The notes beneath the pieces are model-generated. The model made no database searches. It saw only the letters and a list, made by a program, of their open reading frames with translations, and was not told the origin of the DNA. A stretch of 64,000 bases of DNA from Actinopolymorpha sp. NPDC004070 (lineage in GTDB: Bacteria > Actinomycetota > Actinomycetes > Propionibacteriales > Actinopolymorphaceae). The translations under genes and the position numbers were made by a program. Each line of letters begins with the position of its first letter. The stretch's first letter is position 1. Positions 1-11,584 of the stretch are shown piece by piece. The stretch covers positions 372,001 through 436,000 of the forward strand of contig NZ_JBEXMJ010000001.1 of NCBI RefSeq assembly GCF_040610475.1, in the 5' to 3' direction.

Positions 1-551
1 TAGTAGACGAACACCGTCCTGTCGCGAGCGAAGCGGGGCGAGGCCGCGATGCCGAGCAGGCCGCCCTCGTTGTTGGAGTACACGCCCTCGACCGTGGTCA
101 GCGGCCTGACGGTCAGCTCGCCGCTCGCGGTGCGTCCCGGCCCGACCCGGAGGATGCGGCGCCTGGCGCGTTCGGTCACCAGGGCGCTGCCGTCGGGCAG
201 GAACGCCACTCCCCACGGGATGTCCAGATGAGTGACGAGTGTCCGCTGGGACGCGATCAGGTTGTCACCCCGCACCGCGTTCTTCGGAGCGCGCAGATAC
301 GCGAAGCTCGTCGGCTTCGGTCCGTTGAGCACGGTGGGGGTCGGTGAGGGGGTAGGTGAGGGAGCCGCGACCGGCAGCACCGCACACGCGGTGACCAGTC
401 CGGCCAGTACGACCGCGGCGGCGACCGCTCCGGTCGCCGCGCCCACCGCGTTCGCCCCGGCCGCCCTGACCGCGCCGATCGCCCTTACCGCCCCGGTCGG
501 CCGGAACGTCACGGTCGTCCCGGCGCGGCGACGACGAGCGGCGAGCACCAC
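1..551 (-). CDS. PQQ-type sugar dehydrogenase lipoprotein (3' part outside window)
   Basis: The reverse strand reads open from a tandem GTG GTG (551-546) to the window edge, with an in-frame TAG just upstream at 560-558. The N terminus is Arg-rich and is followed by an Ala/Val-rich membrane stretch ending in VTACA, a plausible lipobox, then a Pro/Thr/Ser linker. The mature part contains [20 protein letters not shown] and [16 protein letters not shown], the typical first blades of the glucose/sorbosone dehydrogenase (GSDH) beta-propeller family. Family members oxidise aldose sugars outside the cell using PQQ, though many actinobacterial members have no proven substrate. The start is uncertain: a GAGG overlaps the tandem GTGs, and a later GTG is possible. 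Confidence 0.75.
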   Translation of the reverse strand, partial: MVLAARRRRAGTTVTFRPTGAVRAIGAVRAAGANAVGAATGAVAAAVVLAGLVTACAVLPVAAPSPTPSPTPTVLNGPKPTSFAYLRAPKNAVRGDNLIASQRTLVTHLDIPWGVAFLPDGSALVTERARRRILRVGPGRTASGELTVRPLTTVEGVYSNNEGGLLGIAASPRFARDRTVFVY

Positions 552-712
552 CTCAGCCTAGTTGCCGAACGTGCGCGGGCGGTGACCATTCGCATGTGCC
601 CGGGGGCCTACGGAACCAGGCCAAGCGGGGGTATCCTGCTCATCGGAGCCGAGCCTGGACGGTGGCCGGAGGCGATCCCCGGGCCCACCCAGGGGCAGAA
701 CCCGGACCCATT

Positions 713-742
713 TTGACCAGTCCGCCGAGCCCCGAGTATTCT
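713..742 (+). promoter_or_regulatory. rplM-rpsI housekeeping promoter
   Basis: TTGACC (713-718) and TATTCT (737-742) are separated by 18 bp, close to the vegetative sigma consensus. Transcription would begin near 750, leaving a leader of about 120 nt before rplM. The rest of the 312-nt gap before rplM shows no gene. Confidence 0.7.
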
Positions 743-818
743 GGGCGGTCGTTGCGCCTGCTGGCTGCTGCCATGTGCGAGCGCACTCTCCGTTCCGGAG
801 AAGTTCGACACCAAGACC

Positions 819-841
819 AGCCGTGTCGCCATGGCACGGCT
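819..841 (+). promoter_or_regulatory. rplM leader hairpin
   Basis: AGCCGTG (819-825) pairs with CACGGCT (835-841) around a 9-nt loop, 30 nt before the rplM start. Ribosomal-protein leaders often bind their own product. Autoregulation here is inference only; the hairpin itself is visible. Confidence 0.35.
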
Positions 842-871
842 CACCCCGACGATCAGCGAAGGTCGACGACT

Positions 872-1315
872 GTGCGCACCTACAGCCCCAAGCCCGGCGA
901 CGTCCCACGCGAGTGGCACGTCATCGACGCCTCCGACGTCGTCCTCGGTCGGCTCGCGAGCCAGGCGGCGACGCTGTTGCGCGGCAAGCACAAGCCGACC
1001 TTCGCGCCGCACGTGGACACCGGCGACTTCGTCGTCATCGTCAACGCCGAGAAGGTCGCGCTGTCCGGCAACAAGCGCGAGACCAAGTTCGCCTACCGGC
1101 ACTCCGGTTACCCGGGCGGGCTCTCCGCGGTTCCTTATGGCGAACTGCTGGAGAAGGACCCCCGTAAGGCGATCGAGCGTGCGGTGTGGGGAATGCTTCC
1201 CAAGAACCGCCTGAGCCGGAAGCTGCTGAAGAAGCTGAAGGTCTACGCGGGCCCCAACCACCCGCACCAGGCCCAGCAGCCGCAGACCTACGCCATCACC
1301 CAGATTTCGCAGTAA
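872..1315 (+). CDS. rplM: 50S ribosomal protein L13
   Basis: The 147-residue protein opens [20 protein letters not shown] and continues with DVVLGRLAS, the usual L13 N terminus, and carries the conserved YRHSGYPGG and [10 protein letters not shown] segments. It binds 23S rRNA early in 50S assembly. Length matches the family. The GTG at 872 is chosen because longer readings only add non-conserved residues. rpsI follows 26 nt downstream, the near-universal L13-S9 pair, and both should come from the promoter at 713-742. Confidence 0.97.
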   Translation: MRTYSPKPGDVPREWHVIDASDVVLGRLASQAATLLRGKHKPTFAPHVDTGDFVVIVNAEKVALSGNKRETKFAYRHSGYPGGLSAVPYGELLEKDPRKAIERAVWGMLPKNRLSRKLLKKLKVYAGPNHPHQAQQPQTYAITQISQ

Positions 1316-1341
1316 CCGACTGCGCCGAAGTGAGGAATCCC

Positions 1342-1872
1342 GTGGCTGAGTCCACCACCACTGTCGAGGCCGAGGGCGCGACCGTCGAGGGCGCCGCCGG
1401 CCAGACCGAGGGCGACGCGACCGTCGCCTACAGCTCCGAGAGCGCTCCCGAGGCCGCTTCGGCCGCGCCTCGCCCGGCTGCCATCGGCCCGGCCGCCGCG
1501 ACCGGTCGTCGCAAGGAGGCCGTGGCACGGGTGCGGGTCTTCCCCGGCAGTGGCCAGTGGCGGATCAACGGCAAGACGCTGGACCAGTACTTCCCCAACA
1601 AGGTCCACCAGCAGCACGTCAACGAGCCGTTCGTCCTGCTCGACCTGGACGCTCAGTACGACGTGATCGCTCGCATCGACGGCGGCGGGGTCACCGGCCA
1701 GGCCGGTGCGCTGCGGCTCGGCATCTCCCGGGCGCTGAACGAGGTCGACGCCGAGGCCAACCGCCCGCCGCTGAAGCGCGCCGGCATGCTGACGCGTGAC
1801 CCGCGGGCCAAGGAGCGTCGCAAGGCCGGCCTGAAGAAGGCCCGCAAGGCTCCCCAGTACTCCAAGCGGTAA
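1342..1872 (+). CDS. rpsI: 30S ribosomal protein S9
   Basis: The protein has 176 residues. Its C-terminal 130 form the S9 domain: [38 protein letters not shown], and the basic end [17 protein letters not shown], whose terminal Lys-Arg reaches the P-site tRNA in known structures. About 45 N-terminal residues are an acidic, Ala-rich extension, also seen in other actinobacterial S9 proteins. GAGGA at 1332-1336 supports the GTG start at 1342. It forms an operon with rplM, and glmM starts 9 nt after its stop. Confidence 0.97.
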   Translation: MAESTTTVEAEGATVEGAAGQTEGDATVAYSSESAPEAASAAPRPAAIGPAAATGRRKEAVARVRVFPGSGQWRINGKTLDQYFPNKVHQQHVNEPFVLLDLDAQYDVIARIDGGGVTGQAGALRLGISRALNEVDAEANRPPLKRAGMLTRDPRAKERRKAGLKKARKAPQYSKR

Positions 1873-1881
1873 GTCCTCACC

Positions 1882-3228
1882 GTGGGCCGGCTGTTCGGCA
1901 CCGACGGGGTGCGGGGGCTCGCCAACGGCGAGCTCACCGCCGAACTCGCCCTCGACCTGTCGGTCGCTGCGGCGCACGTGCTCGGCGAGGTCGGCGCGTT
2001 CGAGGGACACCGGCCACGGGCAGTGGTCGGCCGTGACCCGCGTGCCTCCGGGGAGTTCCTGGAGGCCGCGGTCGTAGCAGGCCTGGCGGGCGCCGGCATC
2101 GACGTCGTACGTCTCGGCGTCATCCCGACGCCCGCGGTCGCACACCTGACCGACGCCATGGGCGTCGACGTCGGCGTGATGCTGTCCGCGTCGCACAACC
2201 CGATGCCGGACAACGGCGTGAAGTTCTTCTCCAAGGGCGGGCACAAGCTCGACGACACCCTCGAGGACCTCATCGAGGCCCGCCTGCGCGAGCCCTGGCA
2301 GCGTCCCACCGGCGCGGGCGTGGGCCGGGTCACCGACGACCGGGACGGGTTCGACGCCTACGTCGCCCACCTGGTGCGGTCGGCGCCCAACCGCCTCGAC
2401 GGGCTCCGGGTCGTGGTCGACTGCGCCAACGGCGCCGCCTACCGCACCGCACCGGAGACCCTGGGCCGGCTGGGTGCGAACGTGACCGCGATCCACGCCG
2501 AGCCCGACGGCCTGAACATCAACGACGGCTGCGGCTCCACGCACCTGGAGTCGCTGATCGCCGCGGTCGCCGAGCACCGAGCCGATGTCGGCATCGCCCA
2601 CGACGGTGACGCCGACCGGTGCCTCGCGGTCGACCGGTTCGGCAACGTCGTCGACGGCGACCAGATCCTGGCGATCCTCGCCCTCAGCCTGCGCGACGCC
2701 GGCCGGCTCGCCTCCGACACCGTGGTCGCCACCGTGTTGAGCAACCTCGGGTTCTCCCAGGCCATGCAGCGTGAGGGCATCGCGGTCGAGCAGACCAAGG
2801 TCGGCGACCGGTACGTCCTGGAAGCCATGAAGGCCGGCAAGTTCAACCTCGGTGGCGAGCAGTCCGGGCACGTCGTCCTGCTCGACCACGCCACCACCGG
2901 CGACGGTGTACTGGCCGCGGCGCACCTGCTGGCGCGGATGGCGTCCACCGGACGGCCGCTGGACGAGCTGGCCTCGGTGATGACCAGGCTTCCGCAGGTC
3001 ATGGTCAACGTCCGTGGCGTCGACCGGACCCGTGCCGACGCCGACCCCGACGTGGCCGCCGCGGTGGCTGCCGCGACCGCCGAGCTCGGGGAGACCGGCC
3101 GGGTCGTACTCCGGCCCTCGGGCACCGAGCCCGTCGTACGGGTCATGGTCGAGGCGCCGACGGTCGAACACGCGCAGCAGGTGGCCGACCGGCTCGCCCA
3201 GACGGTTCAGCGCGCGCTGGCTCTGTAG
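1882..3228 (+). CDS. glmM: Phosphoglucosamine mutase
   Basis: The 448-residue alpha-D-phosphohexomutase converts glucosamine-6-phosphate to glucosamine-1-phosphate for UDP-GlcNAc and peptidoglycan. All four family loops are visible: SASHNP with the phosphoserine at Ser104, the metal loop DGDADR near 240, the sugar loop GGEQSGH near 325, and the phosphate loop RPSGTEP near the C terminus. The GTG start gives the expected opening [11 protein letters not shown]. It lies 9 nt after rpsI and is probably cotranscribed. GlmS, the preceding enzyme of the pathway, is encoded at 6286. A hairpin terminator follows at 3277. Confidence 0.97.
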   Translation: MGRLFGTDGVRGLANGELTAELALDLSVAAAHVLGEVGAFEGHRPRAVVGRDPRASGEFLEAAVVAGLAGAGIDVVRLGVIPTPAVAHLTDAMGVDVGVMLSASHNPMPDNGVKFFSKGGHKLDDTLEDLIEARLREPWQRPTGAGVGRVTDDRDGFDAYVAHLVRSAPNRLDGLRVVVDCANGAAYRTAPETLGRLGANVTAIHAEPDGLNINDGCGSTHLESLIAAVAEHRADVGIAHDGDADRCLAVDRFGNVVDGDQILAILALSLRDAGRLASDTVVATVLSNLGFSQAMQREGIAVEQTKVGDRYVLEAMKAGKFNLGGEQSGHVVLLDHATTGDGVLAAAHLLARMASTGRPLDELASVMTRLPQVMVNVRGVDRTRADADPDVAAAVAAATAELGETGRVVLRPSGTEPVVRVMVEAPTVEHAQQVADRLAQTVQRALAL

Positions 3229-3276
3229 GCCGGCGGCGTAGCACCACACCTCGACGGACCGGACCGGCTCTCGGCC

Positions 3277-3297
3277 GGCCGGAGTCCGGCCCCTTTT
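3277..3297 (+). terminator. Rho-independent terminator after glmM
   Basis: GGCCGG (3277-3282) and CCGGCC (3286-3291) form a tight stem with a 3-nt loop, followed by CC and a TTTT run (3294-3297). It would close the rplM-rpsI-glmM unit. Confidence 0.65.
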
Positions 3298-3322
3298 CGG
3301 TACGGCAACGGGAGGTTGACAC

Positions 3323-3976
3323 GTGCGGCTCACCAAGCTCGGACACGCCTGCGTACGGCTGGAGAAGGACGGCGCGACCCTGGTCGTCGACCCCGGGACG
3401 TGGAGCGGTCCGGAGGCGCTGGACGGCGCGGACGCGGTCCTCGTGACCCACGAGCACTTCGACCACGTGGACGTCGACGGCGTACGGGCGGCACTGCGCG
3501 CCAACCCCCACCTTCGGGTCTGGACGCACGCCGGAGTGGCCGCACAGCTCGGTGCCGGGAGCGACGAGGACGGCGGCGAACGCGTACGCGTGGTGCGGGC
3601 CGGCGACCGGTTCGAGTGCGCCGGCTTCGAGGTCTCGGTGCACGGCGCCGAACACGCCCTTCTGCACAAGGAGATCCCGGTGGTGCCGAACGTCGGCTTC
3701 CTCGTCGACCACGAGGTCTTCCACCCCGGCGACTCCTTCACCGTGCCGGACGAGCGGGTGCGGACCCTGCTCCTGCCGGTCGACGCGCCCTGGCTCAAGG
3801 CCTCGGAATTGATCGACTACGCGCGGGCCGTCGCACCGGAGCGGGCGTACGCCATCCACGACGCCATGGTCAACGAGAAGGGTGCGATGGTGGTGGACAA
3901 CTGGCTGGGCGTCGCCGCGCGGCCGCTGGACGCGACCTTCACCCGGCTGCAGCCGGGTACCGGCGTCGACCTGTGA
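3323..3976 (+). CDS. MBL-fold metal-dependent hydrolase
   Basis: The 217-residue protein has the metallo-beta-lactamase fold signature: VVDPG near 22 and THEHFDHVD, with metal ligands His43, His45, Asp47 and His48. Further likely ligands are in GAEHALL (about 110), HPGDSF (about 135) and YAIHDAM (about 180). It resembles the short UlaG-like hydrolases found widely in actinobacteria, whose substrates are mostly unknown. GGGAGG about 10 nt before the GTG at 3323 fixes the start. It stands alone, between the glmM terminator and a GNAT gene 54 nt downstream. No specific substrate is proposed. Confidence 0.85.
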   Translation: MRLTKLGHACVRLEKDGATLVVDPGTWSGPEALDGADAVLVTHEHFDHVDVDGVRAALRANPHLRVWTHAGVAAQLGAGSDEDGGERVRVVRAGDRFECAGFEVSVHGAEHALLHKEIPVVPNVGFLVDHEVFHPGDSFTVPDERVRTLLLPVDAPWLKASELIDYARAVAPERAYAIHDAMVNEKGAMVVDNWLGVAARPLDATFTRLQPGTGVDL

Positions 3977-4030
3977 CGCGTTGACGAAACGCCGTTGCGG
4001 GGCGGAAGTCGGTCGTGACAGGCTCCCCGC

Positions 4031-5110
4031 GTGCGCGAAGACAACGACGTCCAAGAGCAGACGAAGCCGGGCAGTGGTGGCGAGGCGTATGACGCCGCGC
4101 CGGTGACGATCTCGCCGGTCGACATCGGCGACGACGCCGCCATGGCCCGCTGGCACAAGGTGTTCCACACCGGCCTGATGGCAGGCCTGCTGGACCCGCC
4201 CGCGTGGACCCTCCCGGAAGTCCTGGTCCTCTACCGTTCGCCGGACTCCAGCATGCGCAGGGAGGCGTTCGTCGCCGTCGACGGCAGTGGCGAGGTCGTC
4301 GGTGCGGGCGAGCTCCAGCTCCCGCTGCGGGAGAACCCACGGCTGGCGATCTTCGAGATCGGAGTCCCACCGGAGCACCGGCGGCGAGGCGTGGGCGGCG
4401 CGTTGTACGCCCACGTCGCCGAGCGGGCGCGTGCCGAGGGCCGCTCCAGCCTGATGACCGAGGTGAACGTCCCCGACGGCGCACCGCAGGAGGAGTGGCC
4501 GGGTGTGGCGTTCGCCCACAGGGTCGGCTTCACCCTGCGCAACACCGAGCTGCGCCGGCAGTTGCGGCTGCCGGTCGAGCCGGTGCACCTGCGCACGCTC
4601 GCCGGCAAGGCCGCCCAGCGCGCGTCGGACTACCGGTTGGTGTCCTGGTCGGGTCCGTGTCCCGCGGAGTACGCCGAGCAGTACGCCGAGCTCAAGGGCC
4701 GGCTGTCGGTGGACGCACCGATGGGTGACATGGACTACGAGCAGGAGGTCTGGGACGTCGCCCGGCTGCGGGAGAGCGAGGATCGCGCGGCCGCACAGGG
4801 CCGGGCCCTGCACACCACCGTCGCCGTCGCGCCGGACGGAACCCTCGCCGGCCACACCCAGCTCGCCGTACCCCGGCACGAGCCCGGCCGGGCCTACCAG
4901 TGGGACACCCTGGTGCTCGCCGCGCACCGCGGTCACCGGCTCGGCCTGGCGCTGAAGGTCGCCAACACCCGGGCGCTGGCGGAGGCGCACCCGGAGGTGG
5001 CCCGCATCGACACCTGGAACGCCGTGCAGAACGGCCCGATGGTGGCGGTGAACGTCGAGCTCGGCTACCGGATCATGGACTACTGCCAGGAGTGGCAGCG
5101 CGACCTGTAG
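4031..5110 (+). CDS. Tandem-GNAT acetyltransferase
   Basis: The 359-residue protein appears to hold two GNAT folds. The first (about 25-185) has the acetyl-CoA loop GVPPEHRRRGVGGALYAHV. The second (about 205-359) has TLVLAAHRGHRLGLALKVANT followed by the typical WNAVQNGPMVAVNVELGYR. Two-domain GNAT proteins of this kind are common in actinobacteria, often with one domain degenerate. The acceptor substrate cannot be told from sequence. The GTG start has no strong ribosome binding site, so the first 20 low-complexity residues may not all be translated. It converges on coaA with only 9 nt between stops. Confidence 0.82.
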   Translation: MREDNDVQEQTKPGSGGEAYDAAPVTISPVDIGDDAAMARWHKVFHTGLMAGLLDPPAWTLPEVLVLYRSPDSSMRREAFVAVDGSGEVVGAGELQLPLRENPRLAIFEIGVPPEHRRRGVGGALYAHVAERARAEGRSSLMTEVNVPDGAPQEEWPGVAFAHRVGFTLRNTELRRQLRLPVEPVHLRTLAGKAAQRASDYRLVSWSGPCPAEYAEQYAELKGRLSVDAPMGDMDYEQEVWDVARLRESEDRAAAQGRALHTTVAVAPDGTLAGHTQLAVPRHEPGRAYQWDTLVLAAHRGHRLGLALKVANTRALAEAHPEVARIDTWNAVQNGPMVAVNVELGYRIMDYCQEWQRDL

Positions 5111-5119
5111 CCCGGCCGC

Positions 5120-6211
5120 TCAGATCTTGCGGAGCCGCACCCGGGTCACCGAGTGGTCTGAGCCCTTGTGCAGCACCAGCCGGGCCCGTCCTCTGGTGGG
5201 CTGGACGTTCTGTTCGAGGTTGGGGCCGTTGATGGTGTCCCACAGCCGGCAGGCGCGCTCGACCGCCTCGGCGTGGCTGAGGTCGGCGTACCTGCGGAAG
5301 TACGACTCCTCGTCGCGGAACGCCGTCTCCCGCAGCGCCAGGAACCGCCTGACGTACCACTCGCGGACGTCGGCGGGCGAGGCGTCGAGGTAGATCGAGA
5401 AGTCGAAGAAGTCACTCACCGCGAGGCCGCGCCGTCCGTCCTCGTGGGCGCGCGCCGGTTGCAGGACGTTCAGGCCCTCGATGAGCAGGATGTCCGGTGC
5501 GCGCACCTCGAGACGCTTGTCCGGAACGATGTCGTACTTCAGGTGCGAGTAGACCGGCGCGGTGACCACCGGGGCACCGGACTTCACCGCCACCACGAAC
5601 CTCAGCAGCGCCCGCTGGTCGTAGGACTCGGGGAAACCCTTGCGCTGCAGGAGGCCCCGGCGTTCCAGTTCGGCGTTCGGGAGCAGGAAGCCGTCGGTGG
5701 TGACCAGCGAGACCCGCGGGTGGTCCGGCCAGCGGGCGAGGAGCTCGCGCAGCAGCCGGGCGACCGTGCTCTTGCCCACGGCGACCGAGCCGGCGATGCC
5801 GATGACGAACGGCGTCCGCGCGGCCGTCGGGGCGGCACCGCCGTTCGTGCCGGTTCCGCCGTTCGTGTTTTTCCCCCCGGTTCCGGCGTTCTCTCCCGAA
5901 TGCGGGGGCTCACTGGTCAGGAACGTCTGGGTGGCCTGGTGCAGGGCGCCGGTGGCCTGGACGTAGAGGTTGAGCAGCCGGGTGAGCGGGAGGTAGACCT
6001 CGCGGACCTCGGTCAGGTCGATCTCGTCGGCCAGGCCGCGCAGGCGTTCGACGTCCTCGGCTGTGAGGGGGAGGGGGGTGGAGGCGGCCAGCCGGGACCA
6101 GGCGGCCCGGTCGAGTTCGACGTACGGCGTGGTCGTGCCGTTCACGAGGCGGGCCTCCCGGATGCGCTGCATGTCCCTGATTCTTCCCTGGCCGCCGTTC
6201 GGCCCGGTCAC
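5120..6211 (-). CDS. coaA: Type I pantothenate kinase
   Basis: The protein phosphorylates pantothenate, the first step of coenzyme A synthesis. It shows [11 protein letters not shown] near 28, the P-loop GSVAVGKS at 141-148, DGFLLPN, GFPESYD, and the C-terminal segments [11 protein letters not shown] and DFSIYLDA. A Gly/Asn/Thr-rich insertion at about 101-132, just before the P-loop, is absent from most PanK proteins. The start is not settled: GTG at 6211 gives 363 residues, while ATG at 6172 gives 350 with GGGA/AGGGA-like sequence just upstream. The gene is divergent from glmS. Confidence 0.93.
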   Translation of the reverse strand: MTGPNGGQGRIRDMQRIREARLVNGTTTPYVELDRAAWSRLAASTPLPLTAEDVERLRGLADEIDLTEVREVYLPLTRLLNLYVQATGALHQATQTFLTSEPPHSGENAGTGGKNTNGGTGTNGGAAPTAARTPFVIGIAGSVAVGKSTVARLLRELLARWPDHPRVSLVTTDGFLLPNAELERRGLLQRKGFPESYDQRALLRFVVAVKSGAPVVTAPVYSHLKYDIVPDKRLEVRAPDILLIEGLNVLQPARAHEDGRRGLAVSDFFDFSIYLDASPADVREWYVRRFLALRETAFRDEESYFRRYADLSHAEAVERACRLWDTINGPNLEQNVQPTRGRARLVLHKGSDHSVTRVRLRKI

Positions 6212-6271
6212 AGGCGGTACTCGGAAGGCCGTCTCTTGCCCGATGGTCGCCCGGCGTTCACCCCCGGTGGC

Positions 6272-6277
6272 TACCCT
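6272..6277 (+). promoter_or_regulatory. glmS -10 box, probably leaderless transcript
   Basis: TACCCT ends 8 nt before the glmS ATG, and there is no ribosome binding site in the gap. In actinobacteria this arrangement usually means that transcription starts at or next to the start codon. No good -35 is seen. Confidence 0.45.
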
Positions 6278-6285
6278 GAGCTTCC

Positions 6286-8139
6286 ATGTGTGGAATCGTC
6301 GGGTACGTAGGTTCGGGTTCGACCAAGGGTGTCGACGTCGTGGTCGAGGGCCTGCGGCGGCTGGAGTACCGCGGGTACGACTCGGCCGGGGTCGCGGTCG
6401 CCGACCGCGGCGGGGTGCGGGTCCGCAAGCGGGCCGGCAAGCTCGCCAACCTCCAGGCGGCGCTCAGCGAGGACCCCCTGCCGGCCAGCGGCACGGCGAT
6501 GGGCCACACCCGCTGGGCCACCCACGGGGCGCCGACCGACCCCAACGCGCACCCGCACATCGACTGCGCGGGCCGGATGGCGGTCGTCCACAACGGCATC
6601 ATCGAGAACTTCGCGGCCCTGCGTGCGGAGCTGGAGGCGCAGGGGCACCAGCTGACCTCCCAGACCGACACCGAGGCGGTCGCCCACCTGCTGGAGGACG
6701 CCTGGGAGCCCAGCGGCCACGACCTCGCCGAGGCGATGCGTCGCGTGTGCCGCCGGCTGGACGGCGCGTTCACCCTGGTCGCGGTGCACGCGGAGGCGCC
6801 GGACGTCGTGGTCGGCGCCCGCCGCAACTCCCCGCTGGTCGTGGGCCGCGGTGAGGGGGAGAACTTCCTCGCCTCCGACGTGGCGGCGTTCATCGAGCAC
6901 ACCCGCAACGCGGTCGAGCTGGGCCAGGACCAGGTGGTGGAGATCACCGCGGACTCGGTGACCGTCACCGACTTCGCCGGCCAGCCGGCGCCGACCCGCG
7001 ACTACCACGTCGACTGGGACATCTCCGCCGCCGAGAAGGGTGGCCACGACTACTTCATGCTGAAGGAGATCGCCGAGCAGCCGAAGGCGGTCGCCGACAC
7101 GCTGCTCGGCCGGCTCACGCCGCAGGGCCGGCTCCGGCTGGACGAGATGCGGCTGTCCCACGACGAGCTGCGCGAGATCGACAAGATCGTCATCATCGCC
7201 TGTGGTTCGGCGTTCTACGCCGGCCTCACCGCGAAGTACGCCATCGAGCACTGGACCCGCATCCCCTGCGAGGTCGAGCTGTCCAGCGAGTTCCGCTACC
7301 GCGACCCGATCCTGAACCGCGCCACGCTGGTGATCGCGATCTCCCAGTCCGGAGAGACGATGGACACCCTGATGGCGCTGCGGCACGCCCGCGAGCAGCG
7401 GGCCCGGGTGCTCGCGATCTGCAACACGAACGGCTCGACGATCCCGCGCGAGTCCGACGCCGTGCTCTACACCCACGCCGGCCCCGAGGTCGGGGTGGCC
7501 GCGACCAAGACGTTCCTCACCCAGGTGGTGGCCTGCTACCTCATCGGCCTCTACCTCGCCCAGGTGCGCGAGTCGAAGTTCGGTGACGAGGTGGCCGCCG
7601 AGGTCGACCAGCTGGACAGGATGCCCGCGGCGGTACGAGCGGTGCTGGGCACGATGTCCGACATCCGGGCGCTGGCGCGTGAGCTCGCGACGGCGAAGTC
7701 GGTGCTGTTCATCGGCCGGCACGTGGGCTACCCCGTGGCGCTGGAGGGTGCGCTGAAGCTCAAGGAGCTCGCCTACATGCACGCGGAGGCGTTCGCGGCG
7801 GGCGAGCTGAAGCACGGGCCGATCGCGCTGATCGAGGAGGGGCTGCCGGTCGTGGTGGTCGTACCCCCGCGCGGCCGTGACGTCCTGCACGACAAGATCG
7901 TCAGCAACGTGCAGGAGATCCGGGCCCGCGGCGCCCGCACGATCGTGCTCGCCGAGGAGGGTGACGAGTCCGTCGTCCCGTGGGCGGACACACTGATCAG
8001 CCTGCCCAGGGTGCCCACCCTGCTGCAGCCGCTGGTCGCGACGGTCCCGCTGCAGATCTTCGCCTGCGAGCTCGCGATGGCGCGGGGCAACGACGTGGAC
8101 CAGCCGCGCAACCTCGCCAAGTCGGTGACGGTCGAGTAG
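6286..8139 (+). CDS. glmS: Glutamine-fructose-6-phosphate aminotransferase (isomerizing)
   Basis: The 617-residue enzyme makes glucosamine-6-phosphate from fructose-6-phosphate and glutamine. The N-terminal glutaminase begins [10 protein letters not shown], with Cys2 as nucleophile, and shows GHTRWATHG and HNGIIEN. The C-terminal half has two SIS domains, with [17 protein letters not shown] and [20 protein letters not shown], and ends LAKSVTVE, the conserved terminus. Length is as expected. Together with glmM (1882) it supplies UDP-GlcNAc. It is divergent from coaA with 74 nt between starts. No glmS riboswitch-like structure fits in that short gap. Confidence 0.98.
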   Translation: MCGIVGYVGSGSTKGVDVVVEGLRRLEYRGYDSAGVAVADRGGVRVRKRAGKLANLQAALSEDPLPASGTAMGHTRWATHGAPTDPNAHPHIDCAGRMAVVHNGIIENFAALRAELEAQGHQLTSQTDTEAVAHLLEDAWEPSGHDLAEAMRRVCRRLDGAFTLVAVHAEAPDVVVGARRNSPLVVGRGEGENFLASDVAAFIEHTRNAVELGQDQVVEITADSVTVTDFAGQPAPTRDYHVDWDISAAEKGGHDYFMLKEIAEQPKAVADTLLGRLTPQGRLRLDEMRLSHDELREIDKIVIIACGSAFYAGLTAKYAIEHWTRIPCEVELSSEFRYRDPILNRATLVIAISQSGETMDTLMALRHAREQRARVLAICNTNGSTIPRESDAVLYTHAGPEVGVAATKTFLTQVVACYLIGLYLAQVRESKFGDEVAAEVDQLDRMPAAVRAVLGTMSDIRALARELATAKSVLFIGRHVGYPVALEGALKLKELAYMHAEAFAAGELKHGPIALIEEGLPVVVVVPPRGRDVLHDKIVSNVQEIRARGARTIVLAEEGDESVVPWADTLISLPRVPTLLQPLVATVPLQIFACELAMARGNDVDQPRNLAKSVTVE

Positions 8140-8161
8140 AGCCTGCCCGGCGCCCGGGCTG

Positions 8162-8902
8162 TCAGACGCCGACGCCCACCAGGTGGCCGACGACGTAGGT
8201 CACCACCATCGCGAGCGCGCCGCCGACGACCGTGCGGATGGCGGCGCGGCGGGCCTTGGCGCCGCCCAGGCGGGCACTGACGGTGCCGGTGATCACCAGG
8301 GCGATCACGACGGCGCCGAACGTGATCGGGACCCGCAGGCTGGTCGGTGGGAAGATGATCGCCGCCAACGGCAGCAGCGCGCCGACGGTGAACGCGACGA
8401 ACGACGCCAGGGCGGCGTTCCAGGGACTGGTGAGGTCGTCGGGGTCGATCCCGAACTCGATCTCGGCGTGCGCCCGGAGGGCGTCCCGCTCGGTGAGCTC
8501 CTCGGCGATCTTGCGGGCCAGCCCGGGCGAGATGCCCTTGGCCTCCCACATCCTCGCCAGCTCCTCCAGCTCCTGGTCGGGCATGTTGGCGAGTTCCCAG
8601 CGCTCCTTGTCCAGCAGCGCCTTCTCGGTGTCACGCTGAGTGCTCACCGAGACATACTCGCCCGCAGCCATGGAGAAGGCCCCGGCCAGCAGACCGGCGA
8701 CGCCGGCCACCAGGATCGCCGAGACCTCGGCGGTGGCGGCGGCGACGCCCACGACGATGCCCGCGACGGAGACGATCCCGTCGTTGGCGCCGAGGACGCC
8801 CGCACGCAGCCAGTTCAGCCTGTTGGAGACGCTGCCGATGCCCTGGCCCGCGTCGTTCGCGTGGATGTCCTCCGTGCCGGTTTCGGCCCGCGCGTCACTC
8901 AT
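8162..8902 (-). CDS. VIT1/CCC1-family iron/manganese transporter
   Basis: The 246-residue membrane protein has the family hallmark LRAGVLGANDGIVSVAGIVVGV at about 32-53, GAFSMAAGEYVSVSTQRDTEK at about 94-114, then a hydrophilic Glu-rich segment (about 115-165, EELARMWEAKG and FGIDPDD) corresponding to the metal-binding domain, and three closing transmembrane helices. Relatives move Fe2+ or Mn2+ out of the cytosol. The ATG start at 8902 is well placed. It converges on glmS with 22 nt between stops and is divergent from the MFS exporter at 9102. Confidence 0.9.
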   Translation of the reverse strand: MSDARAETGTEDIHANDAGQGIGSVSNRLNWLRAGVLGANDGIVSVAGIVVGVAAATAEVSAILVAGVAGLLAGAFSMAAGEYVSVSTQRDTEKALLDKERWELANMPDQELEELARMWEAKGISPGLARKIAEELTERDALRAHAEIEFGIDPDDLTSPWNAALASFVAFTVGALLPLAAIIFPPTSLRVPITFGAVVIALVITGTVSARLGGAKARRAAIRTVVGGALAMVVTYVVGHLVGVGV

Positions 8903-8986
8903 GGGGGAACGCTAGCCAGTACGACCGGCAGACGGTAGCGAGGACAGCCTCACCGACCTCGGGTCGCGCCCCCGGCGCCAAGTGTG

Positions 8987-11168
<2,182 letters not shown>

Positions 11169-11221
11169 GGGCAAGGGCCTGCCTTACGCATACGGCGGGA
11201 GTGATGCGCAAGGATGGAGGG

Positions 11222-11575
11222 ATGATCGTCGGGCTGGGAATCGACGTGGTCGACGTCGACCGATTCGAGGCGACCCTGGACCGTACGCCCGGGTTACGCA
11301 CCCGGCTGTTCACCGACGTCGAGCGCACCCGCCCGATCGCGGGCCTGGCCGCGCGGTTCGCGGCGAAGGAGGCGCTGGCCAAGGCGCTCGGCGCCCCGGT
11401 CGGCATGCGCTGGCACGACGCCGAGGTGATCACCGACGACGACGGCCGGCCCTGGCTCGCGGTCCGCGGCACGGTGGCCGCGCAGACCGAGAAGCTGGGC
11501 GTCACCTCCATGCACCTGTCCATGTCGCACGACGCCGGGATCGCCTCGGCGGTCGTCGTACTCGAGAGGGGCTGA
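11222..11575 (+). CDS. acpS: Holo-[acyl-carrier-protein] synthase
   Basis: The 117-residue protein transfers 4'-phosphopantetheine from CoA to acyl carrier protein. It has the two AcpS motifs: [11 protein letters not shown] near 6-16 with the metal-binding Asp, and [13 protein letters not shown] near 49-61 with the catalytic Glu. It ends with the typical [15 protein letters not shown]. The ATG at 11222 is preceded by GGAGGG. nnr begins 9 nt after its stop, a pairing common in actinobacteria. Confidence 0.95.
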   Translation: MIVGLGIDVVDVDRFEATLDRTPGLRTRLFTDVERTRPIAGLAARFAAKEALAKALGAPVGMRWHDAEVITDDDGRPWLAVRGTVAAQTEKLGVTSMHLSMSHDAGIASAVVVLERG

Positions 11576-11584
11576 CCACAGCCG

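Noticed and set aside
1288..3798. An 836-codon minus-strand frame over rpsI-glmM
   Set aside because: It covers well-known essential genes on the other strand and has no motif of its own.
6212..6285. glmS ribozyme/riboswitch
   Set aside because: Only 74 nt separate glmS from coaA, too short for the known ribozyme, and no matching core is seen.
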